A DNA stretch of 64,000 nucleotides from Fimbriimonadia bacterium (GTDB lineage: Bacteria > Armatimonadota > Fimbriimonadia > Fimbriimonadales > Fimbriimonadaceae): contig JAUICQ010000001.1 of the NCBI GenBank assembly GCA_030427425.1, positions 110,665-174,664 of the forward strand. The letters run 5' to 3'. This document shows, one piece after another, positions 1 to 7,147 of the stretch. The notes under the pieces were generated by a model. The model was given only the letters and a program-made list of their open reading frames with translations. It ran no database searches and was not told where the DNA came from. Every line of letters starts with the position of its first letter. The stretch's first letter is position 1. Position numbers and translations under genes: made by a program.

Positions 1-327
1 ATTGGATGGAAATTAAATTTAGTATTTCCGCACATAGGTGGATCTTATATTGCTGTTCTTAGCATCACCTTATTAGACTCTATCGTAGGCGGCGTAAAAT
101 GTGGAGTTGTGAACAAATTTTCATCTTACTTGTTTTACTCTGGATTTATATTTAATGTGATAGTAGCGTATGGCCTGGCATGGATAGGTGATAATATTGG
201 GATCGACCTATTTCTTTCCATAACAGTAATCTTCGCTTGGAGAATTTTTAATAACATTAGCGCATTACGCCGTATGTATCTTAAGAATAAAGGTTTTCCT
301 TTTTTTAAAAAAGAGGAAGGTTTATAG
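1..327 (+). CDS. sbp: Small basic protein Sbp (DUF1290), 5'-truncated by window edge
   Basis: Frame 1 is open from the first base to the TAG at 325-327, giving 108 visible codons, so the start lies outside the window. A GTG at 109 is internal, not the start. The protein is a short membrane protein. The N-terminal part reads PHIGGSYIAVLSITLLDSIV, followed by GG(V/I)-type turn residues, a second hydrophobic stretch (FIFNVIVAYGLAWIGDNIGIDL) interrupted by polar residues, and a C-terminal NI.A.RR motif. That is the pattern of Bacillus Sbp/DUF1290, about 110-120 residues, so little is missing. Sbp genes sit in the division cluster near ftsA and ftsZ in Gram-positives and some deep lineages. Here ftsZ is the next gene. 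The molecular role of Sbp is not well established. Confidence 0.8.
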   Translation: MGWKLNLVFPHIGGSYIAVLSITLLDSIVGGVKCGVVNKFSSYLFYSGFIFNVIVAYGLAWIGDNIGIDLFLSITVIFAWRIFNNISALRRMYLKNKGFPFFKKEEGL

Positions 328-568
328 TGCTAAAGACTCTTATTTCTGATATAATTCTATTATAAATCACTAAAATAGTAATTAAATGCGCGTATAAAGA
401 GTAATTAAGTGTATAAAGCATTAATTAATATAGTGGTATTGTTAATTAAACATAGGTATATATACGGGAATACTTCCGAAGTACATTATTTTTGATAATA
501 CTATTGCAAATAAAAGGTAGATTATCTATAGTGAAGGATTAATTTCCAGAAAAGTTGGGGTTAGTGAG

Positions 569-1741
569 TTGAGTACAGATAGAGCTGTTATTAAGGTAGT
601 AGGAGTAGGGGGCGGAGGTTCTAACGCAGTATGCCGCATGATAGATGCGGGAATCAAAGGTGTAGAGTTCATTGTGATGAACACAGATGCACAAGTGCTA
701 GAGAATTCTTCTGCGGATAAAACTTTACAGCTAGGAGCAGGTTTAACCAGAGGGTTAGGTGCTGGTGGAAATCCTGAAGTAGGAAGGAATGCTGCTGAAG
801 AGAGCCGAAATGAAGTTCGCAAACTGCTTGAAGGTGCAGATATGGTATTCATTACTGCAGGAATGGGTGGTGGAACCGGAACCGGAGCCGCTCCTGTTAT
901 TGCAGAAATTGCAAAAGATTTAGGTGCTCTTACTATTGGTGTTATTACAAAACCATTTGCTTTTGAGGGTGCTAGAAGAAATAAGCAAGCTAAGCTAGGA
1001 ATAGATAAGCTAACTAGCAATGTAGATACAATTATTACTATTCCAAACGATAAATTAACAGAAGTTGTAGAAAAGAAAACAACTTTAATGGATGCATTCA
1101 GGGCTGCTGATGATATTTTGAGGCAAGGAGTGCAAGGTATCAGTGATATTATTACCATACCTGGACAGATTAATGTAGACTTTGCAGACGTAAAGGCAGT
1201 GATGAAAAATGCTGGTCATGCACTGATGGGTATTGGTACAGGGAATGGTGAGAATCGGGCATTGCATGCTGCTCAGGAAGCCATTAGTAGTCCGTTACTT
1301 GAACATACTATTCATGGTGCTAAAGGGTTGTTGATTAATATTACTAGCGACGACGATCTAACACTTACAGAGGCCGCTGATGCTATGCAGTACATTAGTG
1401 AACTATGCCATTCTGAAGATGCTAATATTTACTTCGGAACTGTTGTAGATGAGAATCTGAAAGGAGATGTTAGAGTAACCGTTATGGCTACCGGATTTCA
1501 GATATCTTCACCAGTGAAGCAGGTGAATCCTCCCGTAAAGGCAGTTGCTGAAGTTAGTGAATCATCATTAATGAAGCAAACTAATAAAGATGATAGCAAT
1601 AAGAATTTAGCGGGTGTTTCTAATGAAAATTTTGATAAGAACAAAGATAATAAAAACGAATCTGTAGAAGATGCTGAAGATGGTAAAGATTCTTTCGACA
1701 TTCCTTCTTTTATTAAAGATTTCAGAAAGAATACTTTTTGA
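569..1741 (+). CDS. ftsZ: Cell division GTPase FtsZ
   Basis: Tubulin-like GTPase that polymerises into the cytokinetic Z ring at mid-cell. The N-terminal nucleotide fold begins VVGVGGGGSNAV. The tubulin signature GGGTGTG is at residues 100-106 and the T7-loop NVDFAD at 202-207. The C-terminal domain ends near residue 315. An acidic, Asn/Lys-rich linker of about 60 residues follows, then the terminal peptide DIPSFIKDF, which normally binds FtsA or other membrane tethers. Length 390 is normal. The start is TTG at 569, chosen because family homology begins there; no good ribosome site precedes it. An AAAAGG at 513-517 instead precedes a three-codon ORF (GTG AAG GAT TAA, 531-542), which could be a leader. 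Sbp lies about 240 bp upstream. No ftsA lies between them. Confidence 0.97.
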   Translation: MSTDRAVIKVVGVGGGGSNAVCRMIDAGIKGVEFIVMNTDAQVLENSSADKTLQLGAGLTRGLGAGGNPEVGRNAAEESRNEVRKLLEGADMVFITAGMGGGTGTGAAPVIAEIAKDLGALTIGVITKPFAFEGARRNKQAKLGIDKLTSNVDTIITIPNDKLTEVVEKKTTLMDAFRAADDILRQGVQGISDIITIPGQINVDFADVKAVMKNAGHALMGIGTGNGENRALHAAQEAISSPLLEHTIHGAKGLLINITSDDDLTLTEAADAMQYISELCHSEDANIYFGTVVDENLKGDVRVTVMATGFQISSPVKQVNPPVKAVAEVSESSLMKQTNKDDSNKNLAGVSNENFDKNKDNKNESVEDAEDGKDSFDIPSFIKDFRKNTF

Positions 1742-1920
1742 TTAATCGATTCTGACGTATAAGTTATTCAGCGATTAAGGGAGAAATGGATCCCGTTTCA
1801 GGAAGACGATTTTGTGGGGAGTAGAGTGGTTGCTTTATTCCCGCATCTCATATAACGAATGCATCATATCTGAAGGAATACTAGCATTTAGTTATTATTT
1901 TAAAAGGTAATATTATATTT

Positions 1921-3879
1921 ATGAGTAAAAAATATACTATAACCACCCCTATTTATTATGTAAACAGCGTTCCTCATATTGGCACTGCTACTACAACCCT
2001 ATTGAGCGATGTGCAAGCTAGATTTCAAAGATTAACCGGAAAAGAAGTACACTTTATGACCGGGACTGATGAAAATGCTATTAAAGTATTGGAAGCCGCT
2101 GAAAAAGCAGGTAAGCCAACATTAGAATTTGTTGATAACATTGCAGACGATTTTCAGAAAATATGGAAAGAATTTAAAATCTCTTTTGACGATTTCATTA
2201 GAACTACAGAGCCCAGACATCACAAAGGAGTATATCGACTCTTTAATATAATTAAGGAAAACGGATATATTTATCAAGACAAGTATGAGGGCTGGTACGA
2301 TGTTAGTAGCGAAACCTTTTACAAAGAGTCGGATCTAGTGGATGGCAAGAGTCCGGATGGAAACGAAGTACGCTGGGTAAGTGAAGAGAACTGGTTTTTT
2401 AAATTAAGTGCATTTGAGCAGCCTATATTAGATCATATTAAGAAAAATCCCGATTTTATTGTGCCTGAAAATAGAAAAAATGAAGTGATTTCATTTATTA
2501 ATCAAGGATTACGGGATGTATGTATCACCAGAAAGTCACAGGGATGGGGAATACAGCTTGAAGATGATTCAGCTAAAGTATTTTACGTATGGTTTGATGC
2601 TTTAATTAACTATCTTGTATCTTGTGGGTGGCCAGATAGTGCTGATTGGACAGATAAATGGCCTGCAGCTACTCAGTGGATGGGTAAAGATATTCTCACA
2701 AGATTTCATGCTACAATGTGGCCTGCTATGTTGATGGCCGCAAAACTACCTTTGCCTAAACAGATGATTGGTCATGGTTGGTTGTTAATTGGTGGAGAGA
2801 AGATTAGTAAGTCTAAAGGGAATGTAGTAGCTCCTGTAGAACTAGCAAAATACTTATCAGAAGTTTCAGGATGTAGTTATCTACTAGCTATCGATGCAGT
2901 GAGATACTATATGGCTATCTGTATGCCTTTTGAGAACGATGTAGTATTTACTGAGGAAGACTTCTTTGCACGGTATAATTCCGATCTTGCTAATGATATA
3001 GGAAACGTGCTAAATAGAACCCTTACCATGGTCCATAAGTTTTCTGAAGGAACTATTCCAGATGCAAAAATTGATGCGGAAGCTATCGATTATATTTCAA
3101 ACTGCAAAAAAGAGTATCAACATCACATCGATAATTCTAGAATCGATCTAGCGGCTAAAATAATGTTAAACTGTTCTAGATGGTTAAATAAATATATTGA
3201 CACAAAAGCACCTTGGGCACTAGCTAAAGAAGTGAGTATTGAGTTAAATGCTGTATTACGGACAATGGTGTATATGTTAAGAAATATAGAAGGATTTATA
3301 CTGTCTATTGCACCTGATACTGCATCGATTATAGCTAAACAACTAAAATTAGATGCTATAAAAAATTGGAATGAGGTTGGCACCGAGGCATTGGCGCCGA
3401 TTAATCATACAGTAGGTTCTCCTGAACCAATGTTTCCTAGACTAGATCTGAAAGAGATGAAAAAAAATCTTAAAGAGAGTAGTAAGGAAGATAAAAAAAT
3501 AGAAAAACAGAACAAAAAAGATGTTAAAAAAGAAGATGATGGTAGTAATGCCGGACTGATTGATATCAAACATTTTGCCGAAGTGAAGCTTAGGATTGGT
3601 ACTATCGAACTCGCTGAAGATTTAGAAGGTAGTGATAAGTTGTTAAGGCTTGAAGTAAATGTTGGTGATGCTAAAAAACAGATTCTAGCTGGTATTAAAA
3701 ATAAGTATAATCCTGAAGCGTTGATTGGAAAACAAGTGGTGGTTGTTGCGAATTTGAAGCCAGCTAAATTAAGAGGTCATTTAAGTGAGGGTATGCTGCT
3801 GGCTGCCACAGATAAGGATGGAAGCGCAGTTCTTATCCATCCGGCAAAAGAGATGGAGACCGGTAGTGAAGTTAGGTAA
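1921..3879 (+). CDS. metG: Methionyl-tRNA synthetase with C-terminal EMAP/Trbp111 domain
   Basis: Class I aminoacyl-tRNA synthetase that charges tRNA-Met. The HIGH motif appears as HIGT at residues 19-22 and the KMSKS loop as KISKS at 294-298. A lysine-rich linker (about 480-545) leads to a tRNA_bind OB-fold domain at 548-652 (LRIG, KLLRLEV, LRGHLSEGMLLAA), which in relatives binds tRNA and dimerises the enzyme. The connective-peptide zinc knuckle is degenerate: where relatives have CxxC, this protein reads YDVSSETF near residue 126, and the second cysteine pair is also missing, so it is probably a zinc-free form. The start ATG has AAAAGG about 15 bases upstream. Length 652 fits the EMAP-tailed subgroup. 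No T-box motif was recognised in the 180 bp leader. Confidence 0.97.
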   Translation: MSKKYTITTPIYYVNSVPHIGTATTTLLSDVQARFQRLTGKEVHFMTGTDENAIKVLEAAEKAGKPTLEFVDNIADDFQKIWKEFKISFDDFIRTTEPRHHKGVYRLFNIIKENGYIYQDKYEGWYDVSSETFYKESDLVDGKSPDGNEVRWVSEENWFFKLSAFEQPILDHIKKNPDFIVPENRKNEVISFINQGLRDVCITRKSQGWGIQLEDDSAKVFYVWFDALINYLVSCGWPDSADWTDKWPAATQWMGKDILTRFHATMWPAMLMAAKLPLPKQMIGHGWLLIGGEKISKSKGNVVAPVELAKYLSEVSGCSYLLAIDAVRYYMAICMPFENDVVFTEEDFFARYNSDLANDIGNVLNRTLTMVHKFSEGTIPDAKIDAEAIDYISNCKKEYQHHIDNSRIDLAAKIMLNCSRWLNKYIDTKAPWALAKEVSIELNAVLRTMVYMLRNIEGFILSIAPDTASIIAKQLKLDAIKNWNEVGTEALAPINHTVGSPEPMFPRLDLKEMKKNLKESSKEDKKIEKQNKKDVKKEDDGSNAGLIDIKHFAEVKLRIGTIELAEDLEGSDKLLRLEVNVGDAKKQILAGIKNKYNPEALIGKQVVVVANLKPAKLRGHLSEGMLLAATDKDGSAVLIHPAKEMETGSEVR

Positions 3880-3908
3880 GATTATCTGAAGAAATCAGAA
3901 TTCGATAA

Positions 3909-4133
3909 TTATTGAGAAAGTTTATATTGGAGAATATGTATTTTCTGGATTAAACCTAGGTAGCTATCATCTTCTACGATGGTAGCTACTGTTGCATTAT
4001 TTGCAATCATTCTGCTTAGGGTTTCATCCACGGATGTGTTTACTGAAATAATGAGCGGTTTTACCGAAGAGAAACGGGATACTTCCATAGATCCGAACTC
4101 TTTGGTATAGGAATAATCGGTACTCCATTTAAT
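3909..4133 (-). pseudogene. Truncated copy of the CBS-domain gene (C-terminal half only)
   Basis: Bases 3915-4133 repeat 4698-4916 (offset 783, no gaps, about four mismatches, clustered around 3990-4015). The reverse strand therefore encodes the last ~74 codons of the CBS protein at 4677-5072, from IKWSTDYSY to the end of the second CBS motif, and stops at a TAA (3909-3911) four codons earlier than the intact copy. Homology ends abruptly at 4133 with no start codon or N-terminal CBS motif, so this is a gene remnant. The near identity implies a recent duplication or ongoing gene conversion. The lipoprotein gene at 4292-4666 lies between the two copies. Confidence 0.85.
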
Positions 4134-4213
4134 ATCCCCTTGATCTTATTACTTTGTAATGATATCTCGCCTTATGTTTATATTTTTTTTCTTAAATGTT
4201 TAAAAAACCAATA

Positions 4214-4270
4214 CGGCAAGATTGAAGATTTGTTGTAAAAATATGATAATTGCCGGTTTTTTTTTTTTTT
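4214..4270 (+). terminator. Hairpin followed by a 14-T tract
   Basis: CGGCAA (4214-4219) can pair with TTGCCG (4250-4255) across a long loop, and exactly 14 T residues follow at 4257-4270. This looks like a weak intrinsic terminator for metG read-through, but it lies only 21 bases before the next start codon at 4292. It could therefore also act as an attenuator or as a slippery, length-variable tract in front of the lipoprotein gene. Confidence 0.45.
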
Positions 4271-4291
4271 AATAAATCCAATACTTGTAAT

Positions 4292-4666
4292 ATGATGAAA
4301 CAATATGCTTATAAGTGTGGGATATTATTAGGAACAGTTGGGTTTATAGTAGGATGTGGCAGCAATAGTGGTAGCAGTTCAAGTGATACTGAGACCAGTG
4401 GTGTTAATAAAACTTCTAGTTTGGAGATGCTGGATGAAAATAAAGTAAAAAGTGAACAGCTTACAGAAATAAGTAAAAAAATTCAGGAAGATATTTCTAA
4501 GATTCAGGAAGATATTTCTAAGATTCTAGAAGAAGTATCTAAAGACACGAACGTAAGGGTAGATATAAACTTTTCAGGTAATGAGACACTGAGCAAGAGT
4601 AATAATGAAGATGAATCATGGAAGTCGTCTGATGAAAATTATAGTAGTGGAGTAGGTGCGAGATAG
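4292..4666 (+). CDS. Small putative lipoprotein with heptad coiled-coil repeat
   Basis: About 124 residues from the ATG pair at 4292/4295. I reject the longer reading from TTG 4250 because it begins with poly-Phe encoded by the T tract. The N-terminus is MMKQYAYKCGILLGTVGF, then a lipobox IVGC (signal peptidase II, acylated Cys), then a Ser/Gly linker (GSNSGSSSSDTETSG). The middle carries three seven-residue repeats of the type IQEDISK, predicted to form an amphipathic coiled coil, and the tail is polar. No enzyme motif is visible. It resembles small coiled-coil outer-membrane lipoproteins in design, but I recognise no family. It converges on the intact CBS gene with only 10 bp between them, and it lies between two copies of that gene's 3' end. 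Confidence 0.65.
   Translation: MMKQYAYKCGILLGTVGFIVGCGSNSGSSSSDTETSGVNKTSSLEMLDENKVKSEQLTEISKKIQEDISKIQEDISKILEEVSKDTNVRVDINFSGNETLSKSNNEDESWKSSDENYSSGVGAR
4480..4542 (+). repeat. Three tandem 21-bp units inside the lipoprotein gene
   Basis: Units at 4480-4500, 4501-4521 and 4522-4542. The first two differ only at the first base; the third has diverged (CTAGAAGAAG in place of CAGGAAGATA). Each encodes one heptad of the coiled coil, so unit number can change without a frameshift. Confidence 0.85.
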
Positions 4667-4676
4667 TTAGAAAATA

Positions 4677-5072
4677 TCAGTTAGAGTTATTGTAATTAGA
4701 AAGTTTATATTGGAGAATATGTATTTTCTGGATTAAACCTAGGTAGCTATCATCTTCTACGATGGTAGCTACTGTTGCATTTTCTGTAATCATTCTGTTT
4801 AGGGTTTCATCCACGGATGTGTTTACTGAAATAATGAGCGGTTTTACCGAAGAGAAACGGGATACTTCCATAGATCCGAACTCTTTGGTATAGGAATAAT
4901 CGGTACTCCATTTAATGATATCGTTTTCTGAGACTATACCAATGGGATAATGATTCTGGTTTAAAATTGGCAAAGCAGGGAATTTATAAATCTCTAGCTT
5001 GTCTACTATTTCGCAGACACTGGAATCTTCATATATTATTGGGTGGTGAGCCTGAAGTATTTCTCTAAGCAT
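4677..5072 (-). CDS. Two-CBS-domain protein
   Basis: A 131-residue protein made almost entirely of a CBS pair (Bateman module), which typically binds adenine nucleotides and acts as an energy or ligand sensor. The first motif is around residues 1-55 (FPALPILNQNHYPIGIVSENDIIK, written here as two parts: FPALPILNQ and PIGIVSENDI). The second is around 78-125 (TVDETL-type, ATVATIVEDDSYLGLIQ). No attached catalytic or DNA-binding domain is visible. The last 73 codons are duplicated at 3909-4133. It is divergently transcribed from the ABC ATPase at 5204, and the ~130 bp between them should hold both promoters. The target it regulates cannot be told from the sequence. Confidence 0.85.
   Translation of the reverse strand: MLREILQAHHPIIYEDSSVCEIVDKLEIYKFPALPILNQNHYPIGIVSENDIIKWSTDYSYTKEFGSMEVSRFSSVKPLIISVNTSVDETLNRMITENATVATIVEDDSYLGLIQKIHILQYKLSNYNNSN
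4698..4916. repeat. Direct repeat partner of 3915-4133 (219 bp)
   Basis: Same orientation as 3915-4133 with a constant offset of 783 bp and about 98% identity by eye. The repeat covers the C-terminal half of the CBS gene. Recombination between the two copies would delete or amplify the small lipoprotein gene in between. Confidence 0.9.
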
Positions 5073-5203
5073 TTCTAATTAAGAAATTACCTTAAAATTA
5101 GGTAGTTTAACCTAGGTATTAGAATCTTTTTTAAAATACCGCATTAGAAATTGCTATATAAATGCCATAATTTAGTATGAACGTATCGTTATAGGAAACA
5201 ACA

Positions 5204-6394
5204 TTGGCTAGTATTTCTTTAAGTAAAATTAATAAAAAATATGATAACGATGTACTTGCAGTAAACAACGTAGATCTTAAGATTAACAATCACGAGTTTA
5301 TGGTGCTGGTTGGTCCTTCTGGATGTGGCAAGACTAGTGTATTAAGAATTTTAGCTGGTTTAGAGGATTGTTGTTCTGGGGAAGTTTATATTGGCAATAA
5401 GCTTGTGAATAATACTCCTCCAAAAGATAGAGATGTAGCGATGGTGTTTCAGAATTACGCGTTATATCCACACATGAGTGTATATGATAATATTGCTTTT
5501 GGCTTAAAAGTAAGGGAGGCTGGTGGATTACTCCAACGTGTACTGCATCCCAAAAAATATCATGACAAGATAGAGAGTATTGACAAGAGGGTGCAGGATG
5601 TCTCTAAACTGCTATCGATTAATCATTTACTATCTAGGAGGCCTTATCAGCTTTCGGGCGGTCAGAAACAGCGTGTGGCCCTTGCTAGGGCTATTGTAAG
5701 GAAGCCGAAGTTGTTCTTAATGGATGAGCCACTTTCAAATTTAGATGCTAGTTTACGTTTGCAGACCAGAACAGAGATTATAAAGCTTCATAGAAAGTTA
5801 GGTATTACAACGCTTTATGTTACCCATGATCAGATTGAGGCAATGACGATGGGTGATAGAATAGTAATAATGAATCAGGGGGAAGTGCAGCAGTGTGATA
5901 CCCCGGAAAATATTTATAGATTTCCCAAGAATAAGTTTGTAGCCGGATTTATTGGTTATCCTCCAATGAACTTTTTAGATGCTACTATTGAAGTTAAAGG
6001 AAAGCATGTCACTATATCATGCACCGATTTCGTTTTAAGTTTGCATCAAAACTTTTCACTTAAAGAGAAAATATTAAAAGTAGTAAAAGAAGGCAAGACG
6101 TCTGTAATATTAGGTATTCGGCCAGAATCTGTCCATGATAATTGTGCTGCTTTGGGATCTTGGCCTACTGAAAATAACTGTTTCGATGCCGTAGTTGACG
6201 CGGTAGAGCCTTTAGGTGCACAGAACATTATATTCCTAAGCACTGGTAAATATCAACTAGTCTCTACGATAGATTCATCGGTTAAAATTAAAAAAGGTGA
6301 ATCGCGTAATTTTTATATCAATCTAGATGCAATACACTTGTTTGATAAAGAGACAGAAGAGTCTCTATTAGAAACTAGTATCGAGACAGTATAA
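5204..6394 (+). CDS. ABC transporter ATPase, UgpC/MsmX/MalK type
   Basis: Cytoplasmic nucleotide-binding subunit of a carbohydrate-type importer. Walker A GPSGCGKT is at 37-44, the Q-loop FQNYALYPH at 82-90, the signature LSGGQKQR at 150-157, Walker B LFLMDEP at 170-176 and the H-loop THD at 207-209. A C-terminal TOBE/OB region (about 240-385) is typical of sugar importers and of shared multitask ATPases such as MsmX. A stretch of about 20 residues at 104-124 (EAGGLLQRVLHPKKYHDKIE) between the Q-loop and signature is an insertion relative to the usual family. The start is TTG at 5204, preceded by AGGA. No permease is adjacent. The next gene, 5 bp downstream, is a lipoprotein, so the two are probably one operon and the permease is elsewhere. 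Confidence 0.93.
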   Translation: MASISLSKINKKYDNDVLAVNNVDLKINNHEFMVLVGPSGCGKTSVLRILAGLEDCCSGEVYIGNKLVNNTPPKDRDVAMVFQNYALYPHMSVYDNIAFGLKVREAGGLLQRVLHPKKYHDKIESIDKRVQDVSKLLSINHLLSRRPYQLSGGQKQRVALARAIVRKPKLFLMDEPLSNLDASLRLQTRTEIIKLHRKLGITTLYVTHDQIEAMTMGDRIVIMNQGEVQQCDTPENIYRFPKNKFVAGFIGYPPMNFLDATIEVKGKHVTISCTDFVLSLHQNFSLKEKILKVVKEGKTSVILGIRPESVHDNCAALGSWPTENNCFDAVVDAVEPLGAQNIIFLSTGKYQLVSTIDSSVKIKKGESRNFYINLDAIHLFDKETEESLLETSIETV

Positions 6395-6399
6395 AATAT

Positions 6400-7092
6400 A
6401 TGTACCGCAAATTATTTTCTTTATTATTAGTAATATTTCTAGTTGGCTGCAGAGGGCAGGATATTGTAAGTGGTTCCGATGGTGAGAAAAAAAAGATCGG
6501 AGTAGTATATTCTTCAGAGGGTAAGAGTTTTGGTGAGAACAATCGACTTGTAACTGACATCCTTAATAAAAAAGAAATTAAAGAAAAGTATCAGGTATAT
6601 GAAATAGAAAATTTTACCGTCTCTGAATTTGCAGAAGATGTGAGATTTTTAATTGAAGAAGAGAGCGTTAAGACAGTAGTAATAGTTGAGCTTCCACCTG
6701 GTAAAATATTCGAAACTATAGTTGCTAAATATCAAGATGTTAAATTTATCAGTATCATAGAGCCCTGTGAAGATTGTAAAACGTCTGAAATGCTGGATCT
6801 CAATAAGATATCGATTATCGATAACGACTATTCTCGTACCAATTCTATCAGAAGCAAGCTCGCTCCATCTAAGGTTAAATGTCTTGGTGTAAGTACTTCT
6901 CCAGACTTAGGCTATTTAAGTGCTAGCCTAGTAAACAATCTGGGTTACAGTGCCATGATATATAGTGCTGGTTCTTGTGATATAGGAATCAAGAAATATG
7001 GAAAAGAAAAACTTGCCTTGGAATTAGAGGAAGATAAAACAGTATATGGAAAGAATTATGTTAATCGATTGCTTGAGTTATTGAAAAACTAG
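6400..7092 (+). CDS. Putative BMP/PnrA-like substrate-binding lipoprotein
   Basis: 230 residues. The N-terminus MYRKLFSLLLVIFLVGC has a classic lipobox with Cys17. The mature part starts KKIGVVYSSEGKSFGENNRLV, which resembles the opening strand and loop of the basic membrane protein (PnrA/BMP) family of nucleoside-binding lipoproteins. An alternating beta/alpha pattern follows (VKTVVIVELPPG, VKFISIIEPC, LGYLSASLVNNLGYSAMIYSAG). It is shorter than typical BMPs (about 320-350), so lobe 2 may be reduced. It starts 5 bp after the ATPase stop, which supports a transport role. A CEDC pair near 127-130 could form a disulfide. The family call is tentative. Confidence 0.6.
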   Translation: MYRKLFSLLLVIFLVGCRGQDIVSGSDGEKKKIGVVYSSEGKSFGENNRLVTDILNKKEIKEKYQVYEIENFTVSEFAEDVRFLIEEESVKTVVIVELPPGKIFETIVAKYQDVKFISIIEPCEDCKTSEMLDLNKISIIDNDYSRTNSIRSKLAPSKVKCLGVSTSPDLGYLSASLVNNLGYSAMIYSAGSCDIGIKKYGKEKLALELEEDKTVYGKNYVNRLLELLKN

Positions 7093-7147
7093 TAGAATTG
7101 GTATATCAATTTAATGCTGAATATGTGGAAAAGTACAATTAAGTATT

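Noticed and set aside
526-1158. 210-codon ORF antisense to ftsZ
   Set aside because: It mirrors the coding pattern of ftsZ and has no homology or ribosome site.
1742-1920. T-box or riboswitch before metG
   Set aside because: I looked for a T-box core and SAM-type elements and could not find the conserved words.
4134-4213. Continuation of the CBS duplication beyond 4133
   Set aside because: Matching stops abruptly; the few later shared words (ATGATATC) are too short in AT-rich DNA to count.
4250-4291. Extended N-terminus of the small lipoprotein from TTG
   Set aside because: It would encode poly-Phe from the T tract ahead of an otherwise good signal peptide. Kept only as a possible slippage curiosity.
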